Below, one piece after another: positions 45,701 through 53,746 of a stretch of 64,000 bases of DNA. Source of the DNA: Pterobdella sp. o SKG-2022. Its lineage: Eukaryota; Annelida; Clitellata; Hirudinida; Piscicolidae. The number at the start of each line of letters is the position of its first letter. The stretch's first letter is position 1. The stretch covers positions 19,548,589 through 19,612,588 of the forward strand of contig OZ038320.1 in NCBI GenBank assembly GCA_964035795.1, read 5' to 3'. The translations under genes and the position numbers were made by a program. Below the pieces are notes generated by a model that searched no databases, was not told where the DNA came from, and saw only the letters and a program-made list of their open reading frames with translations.

Positions 45701-47247
45701 GGTTTCATAACATGAATTTAAAAGATAAACCTTTTGAACTTTTCTATTAAAAAAAGATTTTTAACTCAAAATTAATTGCAAAAAACTTGGTTAGACGTGA
45801 TGATTTTTTCCAACTGTATTTTGGAAGAAATTTAGCACATTCGCTTACGCAATTAGGTGGATTGCCCTTCAAAATACTCAGAAAATAATTTCACCGAAAG
45901 CGTTTATGAAAAATATTTTTTCTTTTCTCTCAAGATCTTTGTAGCATAATAAAAAATATAAATCCAAATCAGATAAGCTATATTAATATCTTTCCACTTA
46001 TTTTTAACTACTAACTGTGAAGCCTCGGGTGGTTTGGATGCTTCAATTATTTGAATCAATTTCATGATGATGAATACTTTTAGGCAAATATCTTTTGAAG
46101 AGTAGGAAAAGTCCATTGATGTTTTTTTGCCGTGTTGTGCATGTTTGTTGAAAAGTAAAAATTTCAATTCACACTTGTTTCTTGAAAAGTGCTGAAGCTT
46201 AAATTTTGAACAAAATATTCAAAAAAATGATAGTTGGGAAATAAGAGTCAGCAATCATTAAAGCATTCTCGACGAACCTTGCTCGAATAATTAAAAGTAA
46301 ATTAACTTTTATACACTGAGGCAAAAGCTCGTCGAAAAGTTTTGCAAAAATTTATCGAATAGTTTCAATTAAAAAACTGTGAAAATCAATTTGGAAAGCA
46401 ATCGATTTCATTTGTTCAACTAATCATCACAATGAACCAATCTACGCCTTTCATGCCAGAACTAACTTTTAAAAATTCTTTTGATATAATTGCATAGTTT
46501 ATCAAAAGAGTTATAAAACCAGGCCCTTATTTTCATTTTAAACCACATTGACTTAGATCGGTGAAAGGTGAATGTTTAACCTATGTTCAGTGCCCATCCT
46601 TTTTTAGGGGATAATATCATAGGTTTTATTTTTCTATTTTCATATAAGTTTTTCAATCAAAAAAATTTGATGTGTTTTTCGCTCATTGAAGTCTGTCTTA
46701 TCATGCATGACAATATGTTGTCTATGCGGTTCTGTAATTCTATGATTTACTATAAACAAGGTACAAGAACATCTTTGAATATTTCTATAAATCAGTAAAG
46801 TATTTTTGGAATTTTATTCGATTCAAAAATATTTAAATTTGAATGCGTTTAATCAGATTTGACCCGAATAAGATTGTTTATGTTTTTTGAAAATCTCAAA
46901 ATGCACGTTTAAGGATGCAAAATATTGTTACGGTGGTTGTGTCTGATGCAAAATTTCCAAATGAAACTTGAGTATGCCAAACGTTAGCTTTGAATTGAAA
47001 ATTGAAGACAATCTGTTAACTGAGGTTTTTGTGCAATTGACAACTGAAATCTTGATTGAAAAACTTTCAATCGTGACAGGTGTGACAAAAATTTAATTAT
47101 GCCCCATATAAATGAGAGCATCAAAGTGATCGCCATTAAAAATTTGGATAACCTTTCATCACAAGAAGATTCTCTTGTCATGAGATTGCGGAAGAGATAT
47201 TTGGGTGAGTGTTTCACCATTTCTTCTTCTTCACTGTCGTCTTCCAT
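22683..47247 (-). CDS. Slo2: Slo2/KCNT sodium-activated potassium channel, 3'-partial
   Basis: Pore-forming subunit of a high-conductance K+ channel gated by cytoplasmic ions (Na+ in vertebrates), in the plasma membrane of excitable cells. Thirteen exons, minus strand: 47247-47153, 38631-38552, 37228-37104, 36310-36234, 34794-34686, 32713-32639, 32450-32367, 32176-31898, 30732-30568, 29286-29224, 28228-28155, 26334-26271, 22791-22683. All junction phases agree and give 466 codons plus one base. Segments: acidic N-terminus, S1 (residues ~65-83), S2 (~141-161), S3 (~171-191), S4 (~194-214, few charges, as in Slo2), S5 (~231-250), filter TVGYGD (277-282), S6 (~292-305), then the first half of RCK1. 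Full family proteins are about 1100-1200 residues; the rest of RCK1 and RCK2 are missing, so the gene should continue left of the window. The exon 4 start is the least certain boundary. Gene symbol is by family resemblance. Confidence 0.93.
22792..31897 (-). other. Slo2 introns 8-12
   Basis: Introns of 1165, 1281, 995, 1820 and 3479 bp separate the RCK1 exons. They are AT-rich with many homopolymer runs. Apart from the short dispersed repeat at 24304-24366 I see no gene or element in them. The small open frames on either strand lack homology and splice logic. Confidence 0.55.
24304..24366 (+). mobile_element. Fragment of a short dispersed repeat (MITE-like), copy 2
   Basis: The 40-bp block at 24304-24343 repeats 21721-21760. 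It is followed directly by 24344-24366, the inverted counterpart of 21691-21713. It lies in the intron between Slo2 exons 12 and 13, so copies 1 and 2 flank exon 13. Confidence 0.45.
31898..32713 (-). CDS. Slo2: Slo2 exons 6-8: S3, S4, S5, pore and S6
   Basis: Exon 6 (32713-32639) encodes GNISQQ through INTIPFIIT (S3). Exon 7 (32450-32367) encodes [17 protein letters not shown], one of the most conserved Slo2 stretches. Exon 8 (32176-31898, 93 codons) encodes [19 protein letters not shown]5, CGIQHLQR, the pore with TVTF-type helix and STVGYGD filter, and S6 ending ALPTK. Introns are short here (188 and 190 bp) compared with 1-8 kb elsewhere in the gene. The filter and pore helix are intact, so the channel looks functional. 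Confidence 0.95.
34686..38631 (-). CDS. Slo2: Slo2 exons 2-5: N-terminal segment, S1, S1-S2 loop, S2
   Basis: Exon 2 (38631-38552) encodes [17 protein letters not shown] and on to NQQS, a hallmark Slo2 sequence before S1. Exon 3 (37228-37104) carries S1, [16 protein letters not shown]. Exon 4 (36310-36234) is the extracellular loop ending GEIN, with the Trp codon completed by exon 5. Exon 5 (34794-34686) begins NNIFWVNRN and carries S2, ending ISYK. Donors are GTTAGT, GTAATT, GTGAGT and GTAAAT. The acceptor of exon 4 was chosen at 36310 because it keeps phase 0 with exon 3; the frame stays open further upstream, so the exon could be longer. The introns hold two SINEs and a foldback element. 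Confidence 0.88.
35313..35428. mobile_element. Foldback/MITE-like element with 28-bp inverted ends
   Basis: The 28 bp at 35313-35340 (starting AATACTGCAAATTATT, ending CTAAAGG) are inverted at 35400-35428 (starting CCTTTAG, ending AATTTGCAGTATT) with only a few differences. About 59 bp lie between. The 116-bp unit could fold as one hairpin, as small non-autonomous DNA transposons do. It sits in the Slo2 intron between exons 4 and 5. No target duplication is clear. Confidence 0.55.
36021..36200 (+). mobile_element. tRNA-Ile-derived SINE, copy 1
   Basis: The head folds like a tRNA. A box region is TAGCTCAATGGTTGAGC, the anticodon arm is TTAGA-CTAATTA-TCTAA (loop anticodon AAT, Ile), and the B box is GGTTCGATCCC. 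The closing GGCCGAC can pair with the first bases GTCGGCT. The body contains TTCGCTACATT, GTAGCAAGCGCTTT and a GCTTTATAAATAC end, then an ATTAC-type tail. Extra bases before the D arm and the 100-bp body rule out a normal tRNA gene. It lies in Slo2 intron 4, opposite in orientation to Slo2, 33 bp from the exon 4 splice donor. Confidence 0.85.
37527..37703 (+). mobile_element. tRNA-Ile-derived SINE, copy 2
   Basis: Same family as the copy at 36021. It has TATAGCTCAGCTAGTAGAGC, the arm TTAGA-CTAACTA-TCTAA, GGTTCGATACC, then a body with TTCGCTACATTCAATTTGTA and GCGCTTTGATCTATA. The tail is made of ATTAC-like units. Located in Slo2 intron 2 (between exons 2 and 3). Confidence 0.85.
38632..47152 (-). 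other. Slo2 intron 1, 8.5 kb
   Basis: This long intron separates the short N-terminal exon from exon 2. It is AT-rich (long A and T runs) and I find no gene in it on either strand. It contains a TA dinucleotide run at 43368-43386. Frames such as 45024-45248 and 45904-46167 (minus) are open but show no recognisable family and no supporting splice or codon signal. Confidence 0.55.
43368..43386. repeat. (AT)n microsatellite
   Basis: About nine AT dinucleotides in an ATAT-rich neighbourhood, inside Slo2 intron 1. Confidence 0.85.
47153..47247 (-). CDS. Slo2: Slo2 exon 1: start codon and acidic N-terminus
   Basis: ATG at 47247-47245 in good context (AAAC before, G after). The frame upstream meets a TAA with no AG acceptor in between, so this ATG is the likely start. 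The exon encodes [10 protein letters not shown] followed by a basic stretch ending RESSCDE, with two bases (AG) left over. They join the A opening exon 2 to give Arg-Val-Lys-Val-Glu-Phe, matching the conserved start of the Slo2 N-terminal segment. The donor (GTTATC) is weak, and the link rests on phase and on the fit of the joined protein. Confidence 0.75.
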
Positions 47248-47997
47248 GTTTGGTGCCACGTTTTTGATCCGTGTAACCAGTTATTTTTTAGATATAACTT
47301 TTTCACCATTAACTACCTTATAAAAGCATGGCGTATATATATTCTTATTTATTGGTTTATTCTTACGTTGTAAATGGTTAAGTTATGAGTATTTTTATTT
47401 ACGAAACTAATTTTTTCAAGTTTTATTTTCGAAAATTAATTCTAATTTCATATGGATTTCCTACAGTGAATGAATGCTTTTCTAAAAAAAATTTTTTTTT
47501 AAAACAAAACTTTCAAAAAAATGACAAAAGTTCAAGTTTCGAAATTCTAAACGAATCAAGATATTTCAAATATTCAAACGAACACCTCTGTTCCAAACTT
47601 TTGAGTTATATTAAGGAAAATACTAGAACCAGTTTCTTCATTCAAGACTACAAAAACAAAAGTGGAATTAAATTCCACAATGATATTCAAACAAACGTTG
47701 TGATGCTCTATTGATTTCTACATATCTACGTTATACGCGTATGTATACATATGTCTTTTGCATCTATACAATTTTTTCTTTTCAAATTTCTTATATTTAA
47801 TTAAATTATTAATAAATAATTAATTTCTATAGTCGGTTATAATTAGTGTGAATTTTATTTTTACTAAAAAATATTTTTAAAATTTAAACAAAGTTGTAAC
47901 ATGTGATATTTTTACTTTTCATCATATATTAAAATTTATCATATGATAACTATTTAATAAAGGATCGAATCAGAATCCAAATTTACTCTTCTGTAAA
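47248..47997. promoter_or_regulatory. Shared upstream region of the divergent Slo2 and CPVL-like genes
   Basis: The start codons of Slo2 (minus) and the carboxypeptidase (plus) are 750 bp apart and face away from each other, so this stretch must hold both 5' UTRs and promoters unless distant untranslated exons exist. A TATAAAAG lies at 47319-47326 on the + strand, about 670 bp before the carboxypeptidase ATG. Closer to that ATG only AT-rich sequence is seen. No CpG-rich block is present. Confidence 0.5.
47385..47714 (+). CDS. Small unassigned ORF (109 aa) in the divergent intergenic region
   Basis: ATG at 47385, stop at 47712-47714, 109 codons with two Cys, rich in Phe, Lys, Asn and Ser. I recognise no family. 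A TATAAAAG lies 59 bp before the ATG and an AATAAA (47811-47816) lies 97 bp after the stop, giving the order expected of a tiny single-exon gene. In sequence this AT-rich both motifs can arise by chance, and the codons simply reflect AT content. It has no signal peptide or membrane segment. It is as likely to be a chance frame. Confidence 0.2.
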   Translation: MSIFIYETNFFKFYFRKLILISYGFPTVNECFSKKNFFLKQNFQKNDKSSSFEILNESRYFKYSNEHLCSKLLSYIKENTRTSFFIQDYKNKSGIKFHNDIQTNVVMLY

Positions 47998-48273
47998 ATG
48001 TTTTTGCATTTAATTCCAATATGCTTGTTAATAACCACCACAAGGTATAAATTATTAATAATATAGCATTTATTAATTAATCAAATTAAGTTTTAAAGTA
48101 AAAATGAAATTAAGGTACTCATGATACCGGTAAATAATTAGTCAAACTTTTCAAACGCAGTGGGTTTTTGAGAAAACAGTTCATTAACAGAACTTTGTAT
48201 GCAGATGAAAATATAAATTCAGGAGAACCACTTTTTTTGACTCCCTACATCGAACAAGGGAAATATGATGAGG
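47998..48273 (+). CDS. CPVL: CPVL-like exons 1-2: signal peptide and mature N-terminus
   Basis: The start was placed at 47998 for three reasons. The 15 codons read as a compact hydrophobic signal peptide, A is at -3, and the leftover AG joins T at 48161 (Ser) so that exon 2 reads [18 protein letters not shown] into the conserved [16 protein letters not shown]. The AG just before 48205 would also fit as an acceptor by sequence, but its phase does not match exon 1. NRT is a likely N-glycosylation site. Confidence 0.85.
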
Positions 48274-51200
48274 GTATGTTATTTAATTATTCACTGATAA
48301 ACCTATATTTTATTATCTAACTAGTGTGTATTATTATTTTGGATATTGGCATAGGCTATTTTTTAATAAAAATATTGGTACTTTTCAAAGATATATTACA
48401 TTATACCAACCTAATGTCAATTTTCAGTTTTACTAGAATAAAAATAAATTAAAACCAAATTTCAAGTCTTTTGAACAATATTTCACAATTTAATTTTCAT
48501 CATTATATTTTCTACAGAAAATATTTATAAAATCAATATTATGTAACATCCTTTACTCTTTAATACCTGAAAACTTACACTTTTATAGCCATAAAGTTAT
48601 CGAGGGTTGTAGGATTGCCAACAAAAGTTGAGAGTTACACAGGCTTTTTGACTGTTGATAAAAAGTTCAACAGTAATATGTTTTTTTGGTATTTCCCTAG
48701 TAAGGTTAGAAGTCACTACTTATTTGTTTCAAATTTTTTATATCATTTTAAAAGTTTAGTATTGGCACTTTTTTTTCATGTCATGAATTCATTTTGTTTG
48801 GTATGGTTTTATCATCCATCAAATCTAATGTAATTCAGTATTTATAGATTGCTTTTCCTCATAGATCAAAGCGCTTACTACAAATTTCATATACAAAAAC
48901 ACACTGGAAAAAATGCTAATTATTGTCCCAACATGAGATTGAATCCAATATCATTACCTTATTAGTCTAATGCTCTATCAGTTGAGCTATACAGATTGAC
49001 AAATTCAAATGATGAATTATTTCTTTGATTTGATTTTATGGATAATTATAAAATAAAAAATTAAAATATATAATTCAAAAGTTGTTTACTTTTTCTCCAA
49101 GTTTTTATGTATAAATATGATAGATCTTTTTTTTGAAGTTATCGTTAATAATTTTATTAAAATAATATTCATATTGTTGATGTGTGAATCAAAAAAATTC
49201 TAAAACATTTCATAATAAAAAAATTTTCAATTTTTATCAGCACACCTTCAATATTATTTAATAACTAAGGGTAAAGCTAATCTATTTTATCAGATTAAAT
49301 AATTTTTTCAACTAACTCCTAATTAATTAAAAAGAAAAACTGAATAAATATATAAAGCTATAATAAGCTTGTCATAAGATTTGAGTTGAATCATGGGCTA
49401 ACTAAAATATTTATGTTTTGAATTTTTTAAACAAAGACATTTTTAGAAATATTTTTAACCTATATTGAACATGATATTATTTTTTATCATTCAAAAATAA
49501 CATTAAAATAATTCCATGATTAAATTAACATTCAAAAATATAACTGTGTTTAACACATCTACTTAAAAAACACTCAACTAATATTCACAAGTTCAATACC
49601 CCATCATCATAGTCAGCAGACCCTCGAGATCCTGTAGTTCTATGGCTGCAAGGTGGGCCAGGAGCGTCTTCACTCTTCGGACTCTTCAATGAACATGGGC
49701 CTTTTGTCATTGATAAAAAGATTAAATGTATGTGATGTGATTGCTCGTCGTTTTGTCTTAGCGTGGTTTTTGTTTAACTTAGATGTTGTTATAGTGGAGG
49801 TTTTGTTGAAGTATCTGTTTGGCTCTTAGAGATTTATATTTGATTTGGAAAATTATTGTGTTATTTTATTTCAGTGAGTGAAAGAGAATATTCTTGGCAT
49901 AAAAAATACAACATGATCTATATTGATAACCCTGTTAGTACTTGAAAGTTAATGAAAAAAATAGTTTATTCATATTTTTTACACTTTTCATCATAACCTT
50001 GGTTCTTATTTATATCTATTATCACTATTATTGTTTTTCAATTACATGGCCATCAACATCATTGCAGGTCGGAACGGGATTCAGCTTTGCAGACGAGGCA
50101 GGTTACGCCACTGATCAACAAGACATTGCTAAAAACCTTTATGAGTGAGCTGGTTCCATCATTGAGTTTTTATTAATAGAGCATTGAATTTTTCTCTTAA
50201 TCTGATGTGAATGAGAAAAAAACCCAACGAGTTATGATAATAATAGTTTTAATATTACTTAATGATAACTTATCAAAAAAATAGAATAACTCTTGATATA
50301 ACTTTTTCAGAGCTTTGAGTCAGTTTTTTGAGTTGTTTTCAGACCTCAAGAGCAATGATTTCTATATTGCTGGAGAGGTTCCTATGTTTTCTTTATTCAC
50401 TATAATGTTTATACTGAGATAATTGATTGCTTGAGGTAGTATAATCATATATATTTCACGTTTTTTTATATCTGATGGACAAAACATGATGAAGACATAT
50501 ATTATACAAAATACGTTGAAACTCACAAAAACACTTCACACCACAGTCATACGCAGGCAAGTACGTGCCTGCACTGGCCCATTACATTATGAACCAAGAC
50601 CCCCCAAAGAAGATGAACTTAGTGGGCATTTCTACTGGAAGTGGTTTCACTGACCCCCCAGAAGTTAGCGTTTCTCGATGCTTTGAAGCTGTTTTAGAAA
50701 TTTAACTGAATAGCTTCTAAATTACAAATAAGAAGTCAAATCTCTTATTTAATGAATTGTAATTTATACATCTTTTAGAGTTTTTGAGTATTAACATATT
50801 GCATGCTGTTAAAGATAGTTTTTAAAGTTATTTCTCATTTTTTTATATTAGTTTTAGTGGTGTTTGGATAACGTTAGTTTCATTTGCGAAAGGTTTTTAT
50901 GATTTAAATATTTCTTGAAAACTCATATATATTTTTTTATAGAAATCGCTCAATGACAAACCATCAAAAAATACCACTACAGATGATTTTGGGCTACTCG
51001 GAATTCTTGCACCAGATTGGTTTGTTCTCTTCTAGGCAAGCCAAGTTTTTCCAACAAGAAGCAGAGTATGCCAGACAACTTATTGATGAGAAAAGATATG
51101 ACGAGGCTATGCATGTGAGTGTATTGTTTGTTTTTAAATAGTTGTCTAAGGTTGCGCAGGTGCTCTGTTGTTTCTGGTGCATAAAGTATCTTGGGTATTA

Positions 51201-52723
51201 TTTGTATTGCCTTGTATGAATTTAATCATTTTATTATCAATCTAAATTGCGTGGCTTTTGTTCAAAAGTTATGATTTATTAAATAATTTTTGTTTAATAA
51301 AATCACTTGAAGGTTTTTGACTTGTTATTGAATGCTGATATGATTGACGTCCCTTCCTTCTTCTACAACTGCACGGGTGCCAGTGATTATTTCAACTACC
51401 TCAATACTGATGTATGATGCTTTGTTCGCTCATTTGTTCAATTGAGTGTTTGTTTTCAAAGAAGGTTCAATCTCAGTTTTTTATATCAAAAAAAATTTTT
51501 TTAGATAACATTTTTATTAATCCAATTAGATTATACTGCTGTACATATCCCAGTAAATGGGGTTGAAAAAATTCGACCTAGATTATTGATATTACTTAAT
51601 TAAAAATGACTTGCAGTGGTCGATATAGAAAGATACGTTAAGCCAAATGATAATGATATCAGAATTTCAGTTTTTTGATAACTGCTACCAGAATCTATTG
51701 TTATCTAGATTATAGCAGAAAAGCAGCCTTAAAATGCAGGCGCTAAGTTTGGTGTAGTTTAACGACGATGTCTAAGACTCATTTTTTAATGTTAATATTT
51801 TTATTATCTTCACCAATACTAAATTATCCAACACAGGGGCCTAAAGAATTTGATTATTATGGAGACTACATTAACCAAGCTAGCATCCGTGAACTCATCC
51901 ACGTAGGCAAGCTGCCTTATAATGATGGCAAAGCTGTTGAAAAACACCTCGTTAATGATATCATGAAGAGTGCCGTCAATTACCTCGAGCCTGTCATCGA
52001 TAAATATAAGGTTTGAGCTGATGTTGCATCTTCGTGATCACGTGACTATATAGAATGCATTTGCGGATATCAAACAGTTTAGACTTATTGAATGCTTCTT
52101 AGAAAAATTTTGTGTCACTTGCTTGGTGTGAAAATTTCAAAAATAATATTGCAGATTTTGAAATTTCAAATTACTTAAAAAACATTACTAGAATTCAACA
52201 AAACCAAAATCTCAAAAAATTAAATACTTTAAAACAATCTTCTTTAACCTTACGACCCCCACAAGGTATTGATATACAGCAGTCAGTTGGACATTATTGT
52301 GGCTGCACCATTGGTAGAGTCGATGATCGGTAGGATGTCATGGAAAGATAGAGATGCCTTTGATAATGCCAAGAGGATGCCTTGGAAGGTGGACAAGTCA
52401 GATGCTGATGTGGCAGGCTATGTCAAACACCATAATGGTTTTTACCATGTTAGTGAACAACATACATTAAATGCGAGGTGTTGCTTATTAAACACGTTTG
52501 CTACTAGTTTCTTATCAATATAATATCTGACGGGTGATTTTCTTTGAAGAAATTCTATGCTCTAAGACAAAAAATTATATTTTAATATTTTTGAAATTTT
52601 TCATCTGGCACCATCCTCTTTAAGGTGACATTGAGGTCGGCAGGCCACATGGCCCCACATGACCAGCCCAGAAGTAGTTTCCACATGCTCATCTGTTTCA
52701 TCGAAGGAAAGCCTTTTAACTGA
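47998..52723 (+). CDS. CPVL: CPVL-like serine carboxypeptidase (peptidase family S10), complete
   Basis: Removes C-terminal residues from peptides in the secretory, lysosomal or extracellular space. Thirteen coding exons: 47998-48044, 48161-48273, 48589-48704, 49613-49727, 49875-49933, 50068-50144, 50311-50377, 50547-50663, 50983-51114, 51313-51411, 51837-52010, 52266-52448, 52625-52723. They total 1398 nt, 465 residues, with all phases matching; introns are 116-908 bp. Signal peptide [16 protein letters not shown]; propeptide-side motif [22 protein letters not shown] and NMFFWYFP; oxyanion motif [20 protein letters not shown]; catalytic Ser199 in GESYAG (split by an intron after Glu198), Asp381 in [10 protein letters not shown], His441 in [10 protein letters not shown]. 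Length fits CPVL (about 470). Odd points: the usual GNG after the catalytic Ser region reads GSG, and several Cys of vertebrate CPVL are absent. Symbol is by resemblance. Confidence 0.95.
48838..48996 (-). mobile_element. tRNA-Ile-derived SINE, copy 4 (minus strand)
   Basis: Read on the minus strand it begins TATAGCTCAACTGATAGAGC, then ATTAGACTAAT. The second half of the tRNA part is diverged (the B box is degraded), and the body keeps TTTGTAGTAAGCGCTTTGAT before an AT-rich end. It is the most decayed of the four copies. Located in the carboxypeptidase intron 3, antisense to that gene. Confidence 0.75.
50311..52723 (+). CDS. CPVL: CPVL-like exons 7-13: catalytic residues
   Basis: Exon 7 ends FYIAGE and exon 8 begins [13 protein letters not shown], so the nucleophile codon is the first codon after the intron. 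Exon 9 ([13 protein letters not shown]) and exon 10 ([17 protein letters not shown]) follow the CPVL order, then exon 11 ([16 protein letters not shown]). Exon 12 has the catalytic Asp and [13 protein letters not shown]. Exon 13 has the catalytic His and ends IEGKPFN, stop at 52721-52723. Exon 13 is masked by a longer chance frame on the minus strand. NCT is a second possible N-glycosylation site. Confidence 0.92.
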
Positions 52724-53124
52724 ATATTTAAACATTCCGATTGAATTAATATTTTTAAACTATTAATCGTTTTCACCTGTTGCTCCAATTTTAATATAAT
52801 ATGACATTTTTAGTTTTATCATGAAATTAGATGGCATCTCGTTTGCACATTAGTTGTTTATAAAGACGACCCATTACTTTTGTTTTACTGGCATTATATT
52901 AATACTTGAAACATTCGAATTCATACCAGAAATTTTTACATAAAATGAAACTGAGATGTTCAAATTTGTATAATATTATTTATTCAATAATACTTTGTGT
53001 AATAGTTAAAGATAGACTACTCAATTTTGATTGCTCGAAACTTAGAGATTATTCATTAACAAGAAAATTATTTGTGAGTAAATTATTATTTCATTAAATT
53101 TTGCGATAAATTTTTCAGTTTGAT

Positions 53125-53130
53125 AATAAA
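53125..53130 (+). promoter_or_regulatory. Possible polyadenylation signal for the CPVL-like gene
   Basis: AATAAA about 400 bp after the stop, with a second AAATAAAA motif a few bases on and another near 53250. These are the first clear hexamers downstream; any of them could end the transcript. Confidence 0.35.
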
Positions 53131-53574
53131 GGATTTTAAAATAAAAAAATGAAACCGAACATTGATAATAACCTTATTTAATTTTTCCACTGTTCATTCG
53201 CTTATAAATATGTTATTATAATATCTTTTTAAATTCTATTTTTTATTGAAATAAAATTTCAATTTTAATTATTCTCACCAAGAATTCCCTTTCAAGAACA
53301 TGGCTTGAGACCCTACATGCGCAGACGTTCATTTCGCGAAAGAATCATTAATTTGTTTTGGTTTTTTAATTTTTTACAACATAGAATTTTGATTTTTTTT
53401 AATTGTTATTTTCAAAAAATATGGTGTATAGGATACAACCTGTGGATAATGAGTAAATGAATGTGACTTCAAAATTGTAAATAAGTTTATGAAAAGTAGT
53501 TCACAGTGTGGAAAGATGAAAAAAATGTAGACGTGATAGTTTTTTCACAGTCATTGAAAAATGTAAAATTTTTT

Positions 53575-53746
53575 GGCCCGTATAGCTCAGAGGTAGAGCA
53601 TTAGACTAATTATCTAAAGTTACCAGGTTCGATACCGCTTGGGCTGACAAATGCACCTATTCTACAGTGTTTTCGCTACATTACACTTGTAGTAAGCGCT
53701 TTGATCTATAAGGGAAAGCGCTTTATAAATACTCTATTACATTATC
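53575..53746 (+). mobile_element. tRNA-Ile-derived SINE, copy 3
   Basis: Starts GGCCCGTATAGCTCAGAGGT, the copy closest to a real tRNA-Ile head. The anticodon arm is TTAGA-CTAATTA-TCTAA and the B box GGTTCGATACC. The body has TTTTCGCTACATTACACTTG, GTAAGCGCTTTGATCTATA and AAAGCGCTTTATAAATAC, with an ATTAC-type tail. It lies about 850 bp downstream of the carboxypeptidase stop. Confidence 0.88.

Noticed and set aside
51768..51836. An in-frame ATG in carboxypeptidase intron 10 followed by a hydrophobic, signal-peptide-like run ([15 protein letters not shown]), which would give a secreted fragment with the Asp and His but not the Ser
   Set aside because: The hydrophobic codons are the pyrimidine-rich tract before the exon 11 acceptor (ACACAG at 51836), and no promoter is seen; chance is the better explanation.
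52582..52788. Minus-strand 68-codon frame
   Set aside because: It is a shadow of carboxypeptidase exon 13 on the + strand, which carries the catalytic His.
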